Assembly: GCA_013791765.1 (NCBI GenBank)
Contig: VMTC01000122.1
Coordinates: 36,820-100,819, forward strand
Direction of reading: 5' to 3'
DNA length: 64,000 nucleotides
Origin: Rhodoferax sp.
GTDB lineage: Bacteria > Pseudomonadota > Gammaproteobacteria > Burkholderiales > Burkholderiaceae_C
Part shown: positions 23,983-32,330 of the stretch, piece by piece
How the letters are laid out: every line of letters starts with the position of its first letter
Numbering within the stretch: the stretch's first letter is position 1
Notes under the pieces: model-generated
Databases searched by the model: none
What the model was told of the DNA's origin: nothing
Seen by the model: the letters and a program-made list of their open reading frames with translations, nothing else
Made by a program: the position numbers and the translations under genes

Positions 23983-25410
23983 ATGAAGTTTTCAGCGTCC
24001 ATATTCAAAGCCTACGACATTCGCGGCATCGTGCCGGTGAGCATCAACGGCGCCCAGGCCGAAGCGCTGGGCCGGGCCTTTGGCACGGCGGCGCGGCGAG
24101 AGGGAGAGTTGACTGTGGCGGTGGGGCGCGATGGTCGCCTCACGGGCGCGGAGTTGAGCGCGGCTTTGACGCGCGGTCTGGTCGCTGCGGGCATTGAGGT
24201 CATTGATATTGGAATGGTGACGACACCGATGCTGTACTTTGCCGCCAACACGCTGTGCAGCAGCGGCATTCAGGTCACGGGCAGTCACAACCCGAAAGAC
24301 CACAACGGCTTCAAGATGGTGCTGGCCGGGCGCGCCATTTACGGCGACGAGATTCAGGCGCTGCACCGCATGATGGAAGACGAATCCTGGGAGTTGCTTG
24401 GTGGGGGCAGCGTGCGCGCGGTCGATGTGCAGGCGGCCTACCAGGCGCGCATCGTGGGTGACATCAAGCTGGCGCGCCCGATGAAGATCGTCGTTGACTC
24501 AGGCAATGGCATCGCCGGCGCCAGCGCACCGGCCATCTTGCGTGCCATTGGTTGCGAGGTGATCGAGCTGTTCAGTGAGGTTGACGGCAACTTTCCGAAT
24601 CACCACCCCGACCCCAGCAAGCCGGAGAACCTGCGCGACCTGATGGTCGCGCTCAAAGACAGCGACGCCGAACTGGGCCTGGCTTTTGACGGCGACGGCG
24701 ACCGCCTGGGCATCGTGACCAAAGAGGGCAACAACATTTTCCCGGATCGGCAACTGATGCTGTTTGCGCGGGATGTGCTGACGCGTGTGCCGGGCGGCAC
24801 GATCCTGTTCGACGTGAAATGCTCGCAGCGCCTGGCCCCGGCGATTGAAGCTGCGGGCGGCGTGCCCCTGATGTTCAAGACCGGGCATTCGCTGATCAAG
24901 GCCAAGATGAAGGAAGTCAACTCGCCGCTGGGCGGCGAGATGAGCGGCCATGTGTTCTTCAAGGAACGCTGGTACGGCTTTGACGATGGCACCTACGCCG
25001 GCTGCCGCCTGCTCGAAATCTTGAGCCGTTCGTCCAATGCCAGTGCCGTGCTGGATGGCTTGCCCACCAGTTTCTCGACGCCCGAATTGAACGTTAAGTG
25101 CGCCGAGGGCGAACAGCACACGCTGGTGGCGCAACTGCTGGCCGCCGCAAGCGCGGCCATGAGCGCCAGTGCCGGCAGCGGCACACTCAACGATGCGGTC
25201 AAGGCGGGCGCCAAAGTCTCCACCATCGATGGCCTTCGCGTGGATTGGCCCGATGGCTTTGGCCTGATCCGGGCGTCCAACACCACGCCGGTGCTGGTGC
25301 TGCGCTTTGAAGGGCACACGCCCGAGGCCTTGCACCGCATCGAAGGCACGATGCTGACGCTGCTGCGCGAGGTGAAACCCGGCGCGGTGCTGGACCAGGC
25401 TGCGCATTGA
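23983..25410 (+). CDS. Phosphomannomutase/phosphoglucomutase
   Basis: 475-residue alpha-D-phosphohexomutase (AlgC/ManB type) that interconverts hexose 6- and 1-phosphates for cell-envelope sugar nucleotides. Seen: FKAYDIRGIVP near the N-terminus, catalytic phosphoserine loop TGSHNPKDHNG, metal-binding FDGDGDRLG, sugar-binding GGEMSGHVFF, and a C-terminal phosphate-binding RASNTTPVLVLRFE. Length matches the family. It lies 13 nt upstream of waaA, suggesting joint expression for lipopolysaccharide synthesis. Confidence 0.92.
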   Translation: MKFSASIFKAYDIRGIVPVSINGAQAEALGRAFGTAARREGELTVAVGRDGRLTGAELSAALTRGLVAAGIEVIDIGMVTTPMLYFAANTLCSSGIQVTGSHNPKDHNGFKMVLAGRAIYGDEIQALHRMMEDESWELLGGGSVRAVDVQAAYQARIVGDIKLARPMKIVVDSGNGIAGASAPAILRAIGCEVIELFSEVDGNFPNHHPDPSKPENLRDLMVALKDSDAELGLAFDGDGDRLGIVTKEGNNIFPDRQLMLFARDVLTRVPGGTILFDVKCSQRLAPAIEAAGGVPLMFKTGHSLIKAKMKEVNSPLGGEMSGHVFFKERWYGFDDGTYAGCRLLEILSRSSNASAVLDGLPTSFSTPELNVKCAEGEQHTLVAQLLAAASAAMSASAGSGTLNDAVKAGAKVSTIDGLRVDWPDGFGLIRASNTTPVLVLRFEGHTPEALHRIEGTMLTLLREVKPGAVLDQAAH

Positions 25411-25423
25411 AGCTGTTGATCTT

Positions 25424-26815
25424 TTGACGCGACTTCTGTATTCCCTTCTGATGTGGCTGGCGCAGCCTTTGTTGCGCCTCAAACTGCGTCGGCGCGGTGT
25501 GCAGGAGCCAGGCTATTTGCTGGCCATGGACGAGCATTTCGGGCATTACGCCTCGGCGGCGCCTCCGGCAGACGGCCACACGATCTGGGTGCACGCGGTG
25601 TCATTGGGGGAAACTCGAGCGGCCGCCGTGCTGGTGACCAGTCTGCGCGCGCGCCTTCCCGGCATGCGCCTGTTGCTCACACACGGTACCGCCACCGGCC
25701 GCGCCGAGGGCCTGCAGTTGCTGCTTGCGGGCGACCTGCAGGTTTGGCAGCCATGGGATACAGCGGGCGCCGTGCAGCGCTTTCTGGCGCATTTTCAGCC
25801 GCGCATCGGCATTCTGATGGAGACCGAAATCTGGCCCAATCTGGTGGCAGGGTGCGCGCAGCGCCGCGTGCCGCTGGTGCTGGCCAATGCGCGCTTGAGC
25901 GCGCAGTCACAGCGTAAGACACGCAGGCTGGCTTGGCTGGCGCGGCCAGCCTACCGCGCCTTGAGTGCCGTGTGGGCGCAGACGCAAGACGATGGCGCGC
26001 GTTTGGCGAGTTTGGGCGCGCCGGTGCAAGGCATTTTCGGGAATCTCAAGTTTGACGCCACGCCCAACGCCGAGCAGCTGGCGCTGGGCCAGCGCTGGCG
26101 TCGCCACAACGGTCGGCCGGTGGTGATGCTGGCCAGTTCGCGCGAAGGTGAAGAGGCCGATTTGCTGCAACTTTTGGCATCTTTTTGGCCTCTAGCCCGC
26201 GTGGATAATGAACATGCTGCTATTGTTTCAGTTGTTAATGAAGTTCAGTGGTTGATTGTGCCACGGCACCCGCAGCGCTTTGCCGCAGTGGCGGCCTTGA
26301 TCGAACAGCAAGCTTTTGGCGTCTCGCTGCGCAGCAGTTGGCTTGATGGGCCGCAGCCTGGCCGTGCATCGGCTGACGCGTCTTCGCCCCGGGCCACGGT
26401 CTGGCTCGGTGACTCGCTGGGGGAAATGGCGCTGTACTACGGTTTGGCCGATGTTGCGCTGTTGGGTGGCAGCTTCGAGCCGCTTGGGGGACAAAACCTG
26501 ATTGAAGCGGCGGCCTGCGGCTGCCCGGTGGTGATGGGCCCGCACACGTTCAACTTCGCTGACGCTGCCGAGCAGGCGCGCGTGGCCGGTGCCGCGCAGC
26601 GCGTGGCCGACATCACACAAGGGGTGCAAGCGGCTGCCAGGCTGGCGGTTGACGCCAACGCGCTGGCGGTCGCACAGCAAGCTGCCAAGGCCTTTGCCCG
26701 CAGCCACTGCGGGGCCAGTGCGCGTCTCACCGAGGCGGTGGTGCAGTTGTTGGCCGACCACCCGATAATAAAAAAATCACCTCAGGTTAACGCCCATGGT
26801 CAACCGCCACCCTGA
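25424..26815 (+). CDS. waaA: 3-deoxy-D-manno-octulosonic acid (Kdo) transferase
   Basis: 463-residue inner-membrane-associated transferase that adds Kdo to lipid A precursor. N-terminal hydrophobic anchor (LLYSLLMWLAQPLL), then IWVHAVSLGETRAA, LLLTHGTATGR, METEIWPNLV, and the C-terminal LGGSFEPLGGQNLIEAAACGCPVVMGP donor-sugar site. Start is probably TTG at 25424, since family members begin just there; the next ATG at 25451 would remove part of the anchor. Between DLLQL and WLIVPRHPQRF there are about 25 extra residues encoded by a short dispersed repeat (26178-26230). Confidence 0.9.
   Translation: MTRLLYSLLMWLAQPLLRLKLRRRGVQEPGYLLAMDEHFGHYASAAPPADGHTIWVHAVSLGETRAAAVLVTSLRARLPGMRLLLTHGTATGRAEGLQLLLAGDLQVWQPWDTAGAVQRFLAHFQPRIGILMETEIWPNLVAGCAQRRVPLVLANARLSAQSQRKTRRLAWLARPAYRALSAVWAQTQDDGARLASLGAPVQGIFGNLKFDATPNAEQLALGQRWRRHNGRPVVMLASSREGEEADLLQLLASFWPLARVDNEHAAIVSVVNEVQWLIVPRHPQRFAAVAALIEQQAFGVSLRSSWLDGPQPGRASADASSPRATVWLGDSLGEMALYYGLADVALLGGSFEPLGGQNLIEAAACGCPVVMGPHTFNFADAAEQARVAGAAQRVADITQGVQAAARLAVDANALAVAQQAAKAFARSHCGASARLTEAVVQLLADHPIIKKSPQVNAHGQPPP
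26178..26230 (-). repeat. Short dispersed repeat, in-frame inside waaA
   Basis: Minus-strand reading contains AATAGCAGCATGTTC and CGCGGGCTAGAGGCC, at the family spacing. It adds residues such as WPLARVDNEHAAIVSVV to WaaA. Confidence 0.62.
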
Positions 26816-26893
26816 TCGATGAATTGACTTGACAATGACCCCCAACGCGCGCGGCGGGTTGACTGCGCGGGTAGCGAGCACAGTCACTCCACG

Positions 26894-27907
26894 CTAGCGC
26901 CGGCGCTGCACTTGCAGGGCGCCTGGGTTGACGATGTTGGTCGGTGTGCCCTGGATGAAATTGATCACGTTGTCAAATGCGGCACCAAAGTACATCTCAT
27001 AACTGTCTTGCTCTACATAGCCAATGTGCGGCGTGCAAATGCAGTTTTCCAGCCGCAGCAAAGCGTGGCCCTGCAAAATGGGCTCGCTCTCGAACACATC
27101 GATCGCCGCCAAGCCGGGTCGGCCGCGGTTCAGGCCACTGATCAAGGCATCGGCTTCGATCAGTTCGGCGCGGGCCGTGTTTACCAGCAGGGCAGTGGGC
27201 TTCATGCGTGCCAGATCGTCGAGTTTGACGATGCCCTGAGTCTCATCGACCAAACGCAGATGCAGCGACAGGACATCGCACTGGGCAAAAAACTCATCGC
27301 GACTGGCGGCTGCTTCAAACCCGTCCAGCAGCGCGCGCTCGCGCGCTGGCGCGCGCCCCCAGACCAGCACTTTCATGCCGAAGACCTGGCCGTAGCCTGC
27401 CAGCAGGCGTCCGACGTTGCCATAACCCCAGATGCCAAGCGTTTTGCCCTTCAGGACCGTCCCCATTCCGAAGTTGGGGGGCATTGATCCGGTCTTCAAA
27501 CCCGATTGTTGCCACGCGCCGTGTTTGAGATTGCCGATGTACTGGGGCAGGCGGCGCACCGCAGCCAGGATCAGGGCCCAGGTGAGTTCGGCAGGTGCCA
27601 CCGGCGAGCCGGAGCCCTCAGCCACGACGATGCCGTGCTCGGTGCAGGCGTCCAGGTCGATGTGCGAGCCGACCCGCCCGGTTTGCACCACCAGCTTGAG
27701 CTTGGGCAGCTTTTCGATCAGCGCACGCGACAAATGGGTGCGCTCACGGATGAGTACGATCACATTGGCGTCCTTGAGGCGCACCGACAGCTGCCCCAGC
27801 CCCTTGACCGTGTTGGTGTACACCTTGGCCGGGTAGGGCGCCAGCTTGACTGCGCATTCGAGCTTTCGAACCGCGTCCTGGTAATCATCAAGTATTACGA
27901 TGTTCAT
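26894..27907 (-). CDS. D-isomer-specific 2-hydroxyacid dehydrogenase family protein
   Basis: 337 residues, related to phosphoglycerate dehydrogenase. Seen: catalytic substrate-binding region with QTGRVGSHIDLDACTEHGI, NAD-binding GIWGYGNVGRLLAGYGQVFG, LVNTARAELI, and the active-site His near CTPHIGYVEQDSYE. It should interconvert a 2-hydroxy acid and a 2-keto acid with NAD(P); the substrate is not clear. It is a lone minus-strand gene with no regulatory site recognised. Confidence 0.85.
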   Translation of the reverse strand: MNIVILDDYQDAVRKLECAVKLAPYPAKVYTNTVKGLGQLSVRLKDANVIVLIRERTHLSRALIEKLPKLKLVVQTGRVGSHIDLDACTEHGIVVAEGSGSPVAPAELTWALILAAVRRLPQYIGNLKHGAWQQSGLKTGSMPPNFGMGTVLKGKTLGIWGYGNVGRLLAGYGQVFGMKVLVWGRAPARERALLDGFEAAASRDEFFAQCDVLSLHLRLVDETQGIVKLDDLARMKPTALLVNTARAELIEADALISGLNRGRPGLAAIDVFESEPILQGHALLRLENCICTPHIGYVEQDSYEMYFGAAFDNVINFIQGTPTNIVNPGALQVQRRR

Positions 27908-28055
27908 AGGCCGTTATTGTGCCTTGGCACGGCCCGTGCGCTTGGCAGCGGCTATTGTTCAAACGCACAAAGGAGCAAGATTTTCCTTGCCTTGGCTCGT
28001 CAGCCCAGTCCGCTTGGGCAACAAGCTGCGCCCTTGCAATTTTCTTTGCCAGCCC

Positions 28056-28433
28056 TTAAGACAGCGCCGCTTCGCATGCCGCCAGGCGATCCAGTTCGGC
28101 ACAGACATCAGCCATGCGGCCAGAAATGACCATGCGCCCGACCTGGGCCGGCGCTTGGCCGGCTTCCATAACGCGCACCACGCGCAGCGGTCGCTGAGCT
28201 GGGGCATGCGTTGGCAGTGGCCGCTGCTGCGCCGCGCCATGACGCGGCGCAGCCCGGGGACGCCAAACCAGTTGCCGGTGACGCAAGGGCTGGCCCGATG
28301 GTGTGCTGCGTCCACGCAAGGCGTTGGGGCGCTTGGGTAGATGGGCCAGGGCAGGCAGCGCGGGCATAAGCCAGCGCCAAAGCGCTTGCAGAGGCGCCAG
28401 AAAGAGGGGAACAGGCAGGAGTGCAGAGCTCAT
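28056..28433 (-). CDS. Hypothetical protein encoded downstream of lexA
   Basis: 125 residues: hydrophobic start (LLPVPLFLAPLQALWRWLMP), a long Arg/Pro-rich middle and a compact C-terminus (VGRMVISGRMADVCAELDRLAA). No named family, but the C-terminus looks like a conserved tail I associate with Burkholderiales proteins. GAAAGG precedes the ATG, and the gene follows lexA by 34 nt on the same strand, so it may be SOS-regulated with lexA. Confidence is moderate because of the low-complexity middle. Confidence 0.5.
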   Translation of the reverse strand: MSSALLPVPLFLAPLQALWRWLMPALPALAHLPKRPNALRGRSTPSGQPLRHRQLVWRPRAAPRHGAAQQRPLPTHAPAQRPLRVVRVMEAGQAPAQVGRMVISGRMADVCAELDRLAACEAALS

Positions 28434-28467
28434 GGGTAACCTTTCAATGCAATAGCCGAGCGCTTGC

Positions 28468-29142
28468 TCACATCAGCATGGTGTTGCGGATCAAACCCAC
28501 GGCCAAACCTTCAATTTCGAAGGGCTCACCGGGCTCCACCACGATGATCTGGTAGTCGGGGTTTTCCGGGCACAGTTCGATCAGGTCCTTGGTGCGTCTA
28601 AAGCGCTTGACCGTCACTTCATCGCCCAGGCGGGCCACCACAATTTGGCCATTTTTGGCGTCCTTGGTGGATTGCACGGCCAGCAGGTCGCCGTCCATGA
28701 TGCCGGCGTCGCGCATCGACATGCCGCGCACCTTGAGCAGGTAGTCGGGCTTGCGCTGGAACAGACTGTTTTCCACGTAGTAGGTTTGGTCAATATGCTC
28801 TTGCGCGAGAATCGGCGAGCCTGCGGCCACGCGGCCGATCAGGGGCAGCATCAGTTGCGACAGGCCGGGCAGCGACAGAGAGAATTCTTTGCTGCGCGAT
28901 TCATTGATGGAACGCATCGTTTCGCTCTTGAGCCGGATACCGCGCGATGTGCCGCTGACGAGTTCGATGGCGCCCTTGCGCGCCAGTGCCTGCAGGTGTT
29001 CTTCGGCGGCATTGGCGGACTTGAAGCCGAGCTCGGTGGCGATCTCGGCCCGGGTCGGTGGCGCGCCGGTGCGTGCAATGGCGTTCTGGATCAGGTCCAG
29101 AATCTGTTGCTGGCGTGCGGTGAGTTTCGGGCTTCCAAGCAT
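28468..29142 (-). CDS. lexA: SOS repressor LexA
   Basis: 224-residue autocleaving repressor of the SOS response. Winged HTH at the N-terminus ([36 protein letters not shown]); self-cleavage site Ala-Gly in RVAAGSPIL; catalytic Ser in [11 protein letters not shown] and Lys in EVTVKRFRR. Three 16-bp boxes matching CTGT-N8-(A/T)CA(G/C) lie 30-80 nt upstream of the start, in line with autoregulation. Confidence 0.96.
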   Translation of the reverse strand: MLGSPKLTARQQQILDLIQNAIARTGAPPTRAEIATELGFKSANAAEEHLQALARKGAIELVSGTSRGIRLKSETMRSINESRSKEFSLSLPGLSQLMLPLIGRVAAGSPILAQEHIDQTYYVENSLFQRKPDYLLKVRGMSMRDAGIMDGDLLAVQSTKDAKNGQIVVARLGDEVTVKRFRRTKDLIELCPENPDYQIIVVEPGEPFEIEGLAVGLIRNTMLM

Positions 29143-29172
29143 GGCGTCTCCTTGGCGGTTTGGTGGATTTAA

Positions 29173-29188
29173 CTGTTACTTTATACAC
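29173..29188. promoter_or_regulatory. Candidate LexA (SOS) box 1
   Basis: CTGTTACTTTATACAC fits CTGT-N8-ACAG except the last base. It is closest to the lexA start. Confidence 0.5.
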
Positions 29189-29189
29189 A

Positions 29190-29205
29190 CTGTTGTTGTA
29201 TTCAG
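29190..29205. promoter_or_regulatory. Candidate LexA (SOS) box 2
   Basis: CTGTTGTTGTATTCAG fits CTGT-N8-ACAG with one mismatch (T for A). It begins 1 nt after box 1. Confidence 0.6.
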
Positions 29206-29208
29206 TAA

Positions 29209-29224
29209 CTGTATTTTTAATCAG
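29209..29224. promoter_or_regulatory. Candidate LexA (SOS) box 3
   Basis: CTGTATTTTTAATCAG fits CTGT-N8-ACAG with one mismatch. It ends 20 nt before the asparaginase start at 29245, so LexA bound here could also affect that divergent gene. Confidence 0.6.
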
Positions 29225-29244
29225 TTTTTTAAAGTTGGCAAGTG

Positions 29245-30264
29245 ATGGCTGAAAAATTTGTACAAAAGATCGTGGTTTTGGCCACGGGCGGCACGATTGC
29301 CGGCAGCGCAGCCAGTGTCAGCGACAACATTGGGTACAGCGCCGCCCAGATGGGTGTGCGCCAATTGTTGGACAGCGTGCCCGGACTTGATCAGGTGGCA
29401 GCCGGTCGCACGCTGGTCGCCGAGCAAGTGGCGCAGATTGACAGCAAGGACATGAGCTTTGCCGTCTGGCAGCAGTTGGCACTGCGCGTGAGTCACCATC
29501 TGGGGCAAACCGATGTCAGCGGCATCGTGATCACCCACGGCACTGATACGCTGGAAGAAACCGCCTATTTTCTGCATGCGGTGCTGCCCGCGCAGCAACT
29601 CGCAGCCAAGCCGGTGGTTCTGACCTGTGCCATGCGCCCCGCCTCCAGTGCGGCGCCAGATGGACCGCAGAACCTGCGTGATGCGGTGGCGGTCGCATCG
29701 ACCCTGGGCGCCGGTGGCGTGGTGGCCGTCTGTGCGGGCAAGGTGCACGCGGCCGTGGACGTGCAGAAGGTCGACACCTACCGCCTTGACGCCTTCAGTT
29801 CGGGCGACGCCGGTGTCGTGGCTTATGTCGAGGAGGGCGTCGTTCGTTTGGTACGTAATTGGCCTCTGGCCCTCGTGGATAAAGCGCAAGTAGCTATTGA
29901 TAAAATAGCATCACTGCCGCATTGGCCACGCGTTGAAATTGTGATGAACTACGCCGGCGCCAGTGGTGCGCTGGTCGATGCCTTGCTGGCTCCGGGGGCC
30001 GTGGCGGGTTCGCCCGCGGCCCAAGCCAGAGGGGTGTCTCCAGTGCGCGGCCTGGTGGTGGACGGCACCGGTAACGGCACGATTCATCAGGACATGGAGG
30101 CGGCGCTGCGCTGCGCGCAGGCGCTTGGGGTGAAGGTGGTGCGCTCAAGCCGTTGTGCCACGGGCCGTGTGCTGGCGACCAAGAGTTCGGAATTTGCGCA
30201 TTCCGATGGTCTGTCACCGGTCAAGGCACGAATCGCCTTGATGCTGCAACTGATGCATTCCTGA
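29245..30264 (+). CDS. L-asparaginase family protein
   Basis: 339-residue amidohydrolase converting asparagine (or related amides) to aspartate and ammonia. Both catalytic Thr motifs are visible: VVLATGGTIAGSA at the N-terminus and VITHGTDTLEETAYF at about residue 94. No signal peptide, so cytoplasmic. The ATG at 29245 follows an in-frame GTG at 29242. Near residues 205-225 the sequence NWPLALVDKAQVAIDKIA is encoded by a short dispersed repeat. Divergent from lexA across the SOS boxes. Confidence 0.9.
   Translation: MAEKFVQKIVVLATGGTIAGSAASVSDNIGYSAAQMGVRQLLDSVPGLDQVAAGRTLVAEQVAQIDSKDMSFAVWQQLALRVSHHLGQTDVSGIVITHGTDTLEETAYFLHAVLPAQQLAAKPVVLTCAMRPASSAAPDGPQNLRDAVAVASTLGAGGVVAVCAGKVHAAVDVQKVDTYRLDAFSSGDAGVVAYVEEGVVRLVRNWPLALVDKAQVAIDKIASLPHWPRVEIVMNYAGASGALVDALLAPGAVAGSPAAQARGVSPVRGLVVDGTGNGTIHQDMEAALRCAQALGVKVVRSSRCATGRVLATKSSEFAHSDGLSPVKARIALMLQLMHS
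29859..29910 (-). repeat. Short dispersed repeat, in-frame inside the asparaginase gene
   Basis: Minus-strand reading contains AATAGCTACTTGCGC and CGAGGGCCAGAGGCC. Adds about 17 residues between the EEGVVRLVR and WPRVEIVMNYAGA segments of the enzyme. Confidence 0.62.
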
Positions 30265-30330
30265 AAGTCGGGCGGGCCTTGCTTGATAGACTCCCGGCGT
30301 TCTAATGCGAATAACAACAGGAGTAAATCA

Positions 30331-30675
30331 ATGATCAAACGCTTGGAAATCGGCACACGCATGTCCGAGGTTGCCATTCACAACGGCACAGTCTACCTGG
30401 CCGGTCAGGTGGCCGGTGACGCCAGTGCGGACATTCAAGGTCAAACGGCTCAGGTTCTTGCCGAGGTGGACGCCTTGTTGGCCCGGGTTGGCAGTGACAA
30501 GAGCCGGATTTTGATGACGCAGATATTTCTGGCCGACCTGGCGGACTTTGCCGGTATGAATTTGGTTTGGGATGCCTGGGTTGTGCCCGGCCAGACGCCA
30601 CCGCGTGCGACAGTGCAGGCGGCGCTCGCCAAGCCCGAGTGGAAAATCGAGGTCGTTGTCACTGCTGCTGTTTGA
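30331..30675 (+). CDS. RidA/YjgF-family protein (enamine/imine deaminase-like)
   Basis: 114 residues from the ATG at 30331, with AGGAG 7 nt upstream. RidA proteins hydrolyse reactive enamine/imine intermediates formed by PLP enzymes and amino-acid oxidases. The N-terminal IHNGTVYLAGQV and C-terminal conserved Arg in PPRATVQAALAKPEWKIEVVVTA are present. It lies just before the Lrp/ABC/DadA-like cluster, where an FAD oxidase would make imino acids, so a detoxifying role there is plausible. Confidence 0.85.
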   Translation: MIKRLEIGTRMSEVAIHNGTVYLAGQVAGDASADIQGQTAQVLAEVDALLARVGSDKSRILMTQIFLADLADFAGMNLVWDAWVVPGQTPPRATVQAALAKPEWKIEVVVTAAV

Positions 30676-30740
30676 TGCTTCACTCGACGCGGGGTGATTC
30701 GCTGCAAAAGCCGCGACCGTTGAGTCGGCGGTGCTTTGGG

Positions 30741-30768
30741 TTGGTGTAGGTGTAAACACTGATACGAT
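30741..30768 (+). promoter_or_regulatory. Possible promoter of the Lrp-type regulator gene
   Basis: TTGGTG (30741-30746) and TACGAT (30763-30768) with 16-nt spacing, in a clearly AT-rich stretch (30720-30853) before the regulator. A short palindrome GTGTAAACAC lies between them. Weak match to sigma-70 consensus. Confidence 0.35.
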
Positions 30769-30853
30769 CCTAAATTATTCACGGATAGAATTATTTGGAG
30801 TTATTTATTTTCCATTAAGAAAAATTTAAGAGCGAATATTTTCAAATTAAGTT

Positions 30854-31381
30854 ATGCGTGAATTTCTTGATCCCACCGATCGCCGCCTGGCCAAGTTGCT
30901 TTCCAGTGATGGGCAGGACGGCGTGAATCAGCTGGCCGAGAAATTGCAACTCAGCCCGCCCACTGTGCGAACACGCTTGAGGTCGCTGATCGATAAGAGT
31001 ATTTTGAAGATCGTCGGGCTGCTGAACCTGTCGGAACGCCCGGAGCTCATTGCCGCCATTGTGGGCATCAACGCCAACGCACAGGGGCATCTTGACGAGC
31101 TGATGAAGGACATTGCCAATTTGCCATTTGTAACTTCCGTCAGCATCGTGACCGGCCGTTTTGATCTGATCGTAGAAGTTTTGGTGGCCGGCGATGTGCA
31201 AGATTTGTACCGATTTACGAGCGAACTGCTTCCCCGCGTGGCGGCGCCCGGTGTCATCAGCCGCAGCGAAGCGTTTGTCGTGATGAAGTCACATGAAAAA
31301 TGGGTCAATCTGCCACGGGGTTGCTGGGAGGACGGTGTTGACGGCGTCACTGACGCTGGTGTCGCCACCCCAAGCCGGTGA
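30854..31381 (+). CDS. Lrp/AsnC-family transcriptional regulator
   Basis: 175 residues. N-terminal HTH (DPTDRRLAKLLSSDGQDGVN; LAEKLQLSPPTVRTRLRSL) followed by an Lrp-type ligand-binding domain (VTSVSIVTGRFDLIVEVLV). Such proteins sense amino acids. It lies directly upstream of an amino-acid ABC transporter and catabolic genes on the same strand, which it probably controls. The last about 20 residues are extra compared with short family members. Confidence 0.88.
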   Translation: MREFLDPTDRRLAKLLSSDGQDGVNQLAEKLQLSPPTVRTRLRSLIDKSILKIVGLLNLSERPELIAAIVGINANAQGHLDELMKDIANLPFVTSVSIVTGRFDLIVEVLVAGDVQDLYRFTSELLPRVAAPGVISRSEAFVVMKSHEKWVNLPRGCWEDGVDGVTDAGVATPSR

Positions 31382-31447
31382 ACGGTTGAAGACTGGTTTC
31401 TGTCTTGGAGGATGGTCTTCCAAGGAGATTATTAGAGGAGAACGTAA

Positions 31448-32248
31448 ATGAAGAAGTTGAACTTTCTACCCGCACTGCTGCTGTCCTGCATTGGCTACTT
31501 CGCTGCGGCAAGCATGGCTCACGCCGCCACGCTGGACGACATTCAGAAACGTGGCGAGCTGAGGATCGCGGTTCAAACCCAGGGCCCTCCGTTTTCCATG
31601 ATCGACAAGAACGGGGAGCGCACCGGCAGTTCTGTGGAACTTGCCAAACTGATGGCCAAGGAGATGGGCGTCAAGGCGGTCTTTCTTGACCTTGACTGGG
31701 ATGGCCTGTTGCCGGCGCTCATTTCGGGCAAAGCCGACTTGCTCGCGGCCGACATGACGCCGACCCTGGCGCGCGCTGTGAAAGTTGCTTTCACCAAGCC
31801 TTTCATCTACATCGGCCCGGTGGTGGCGGCAAAAGCCGGGAGTAAATTCACTTCTACAGCGGCCTGCAAGGCGCCGGGTACAAAAATCGCGGTTCTGTTT
31901 GGCAGCACCGGCGAGAAGCTGGCAAAAACCGTCTTTGACAAAGGTGAAATCAAGAGCTACAAAGGCGGCGGAACCTTGCTGCTCGACGCGGTGAAGAATG
32001 GACAAGCTGACTGCTTGCTCAATGACAGCTCTGCCGTGGCGGGCCAGTCGGCCGGCTATCCCAAGGGAACCTTCAAAGTCATGCCGGAGCTGCTGGCCAA
32101 GGAAGCGTTGGCCTATGCAACCCGTTACGACTCCCTTGACCTTCTGACCTGGATCAATTTGTTCATTGACCAGACCACGCTCGACGGTCGCCTACAACAG
32201 AATCTTGATTACTGGGTCAACTCGACCAAATGGAAAGAGGCCCACTAA
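31448..32248 (+). CDS. Polar amino-acid ABC transporter, periplasmic substrate-binding protein
   Basis: 266 residues with a signal peptide (KKLNFLPALLLSCIGYFAAA, cleavage near SMAHA-AT). The mature part is a family-3 solute-binding protein: LDDIQKRGELRIAVQTQGPP, FSMIDKNGERTGSSVELAKL, DLLAADMTPTLARAVKVAFT. It captures an amino acid for the permeases encoded next. Ligand cannot be named; the neighbourhood points to an amino acid that is later oxidised or racemised. An AGAGGAG site precedes the ATG. Confidence 0.9.
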   Translation: MKKLNFLPALLLSCIGYFAAASMAHAATLDDIQKRGELRIAVQTQGPPFSMIDKNGERTGSSVELAKLMAKEMGVKAVFLDLDWDGLLPALISGKADLLAADMTPTLARAVKVAFTKPFIYIGPVVAAKAGSKFTSTAACKAPGTKIAVLFGSTGEKLAKTVFDKGEIKSYKGGGTLLLDAVKNGQADCLLNDSSAVAGQSAGYPKGTFKVMPELLAKEALAYATRYDSLDLLTWINLFIDQTTLDGRLQQNLDYWVNSTKWKEAH

Positions 32249-32330
32249 GTCTCTGATGGGGGCGCGGATTCGGCGCTGTTGTCACTGCGCCTAATCCCAA
32301 ACCCCTCCTGCTTCAATGAATGGCCACTGA

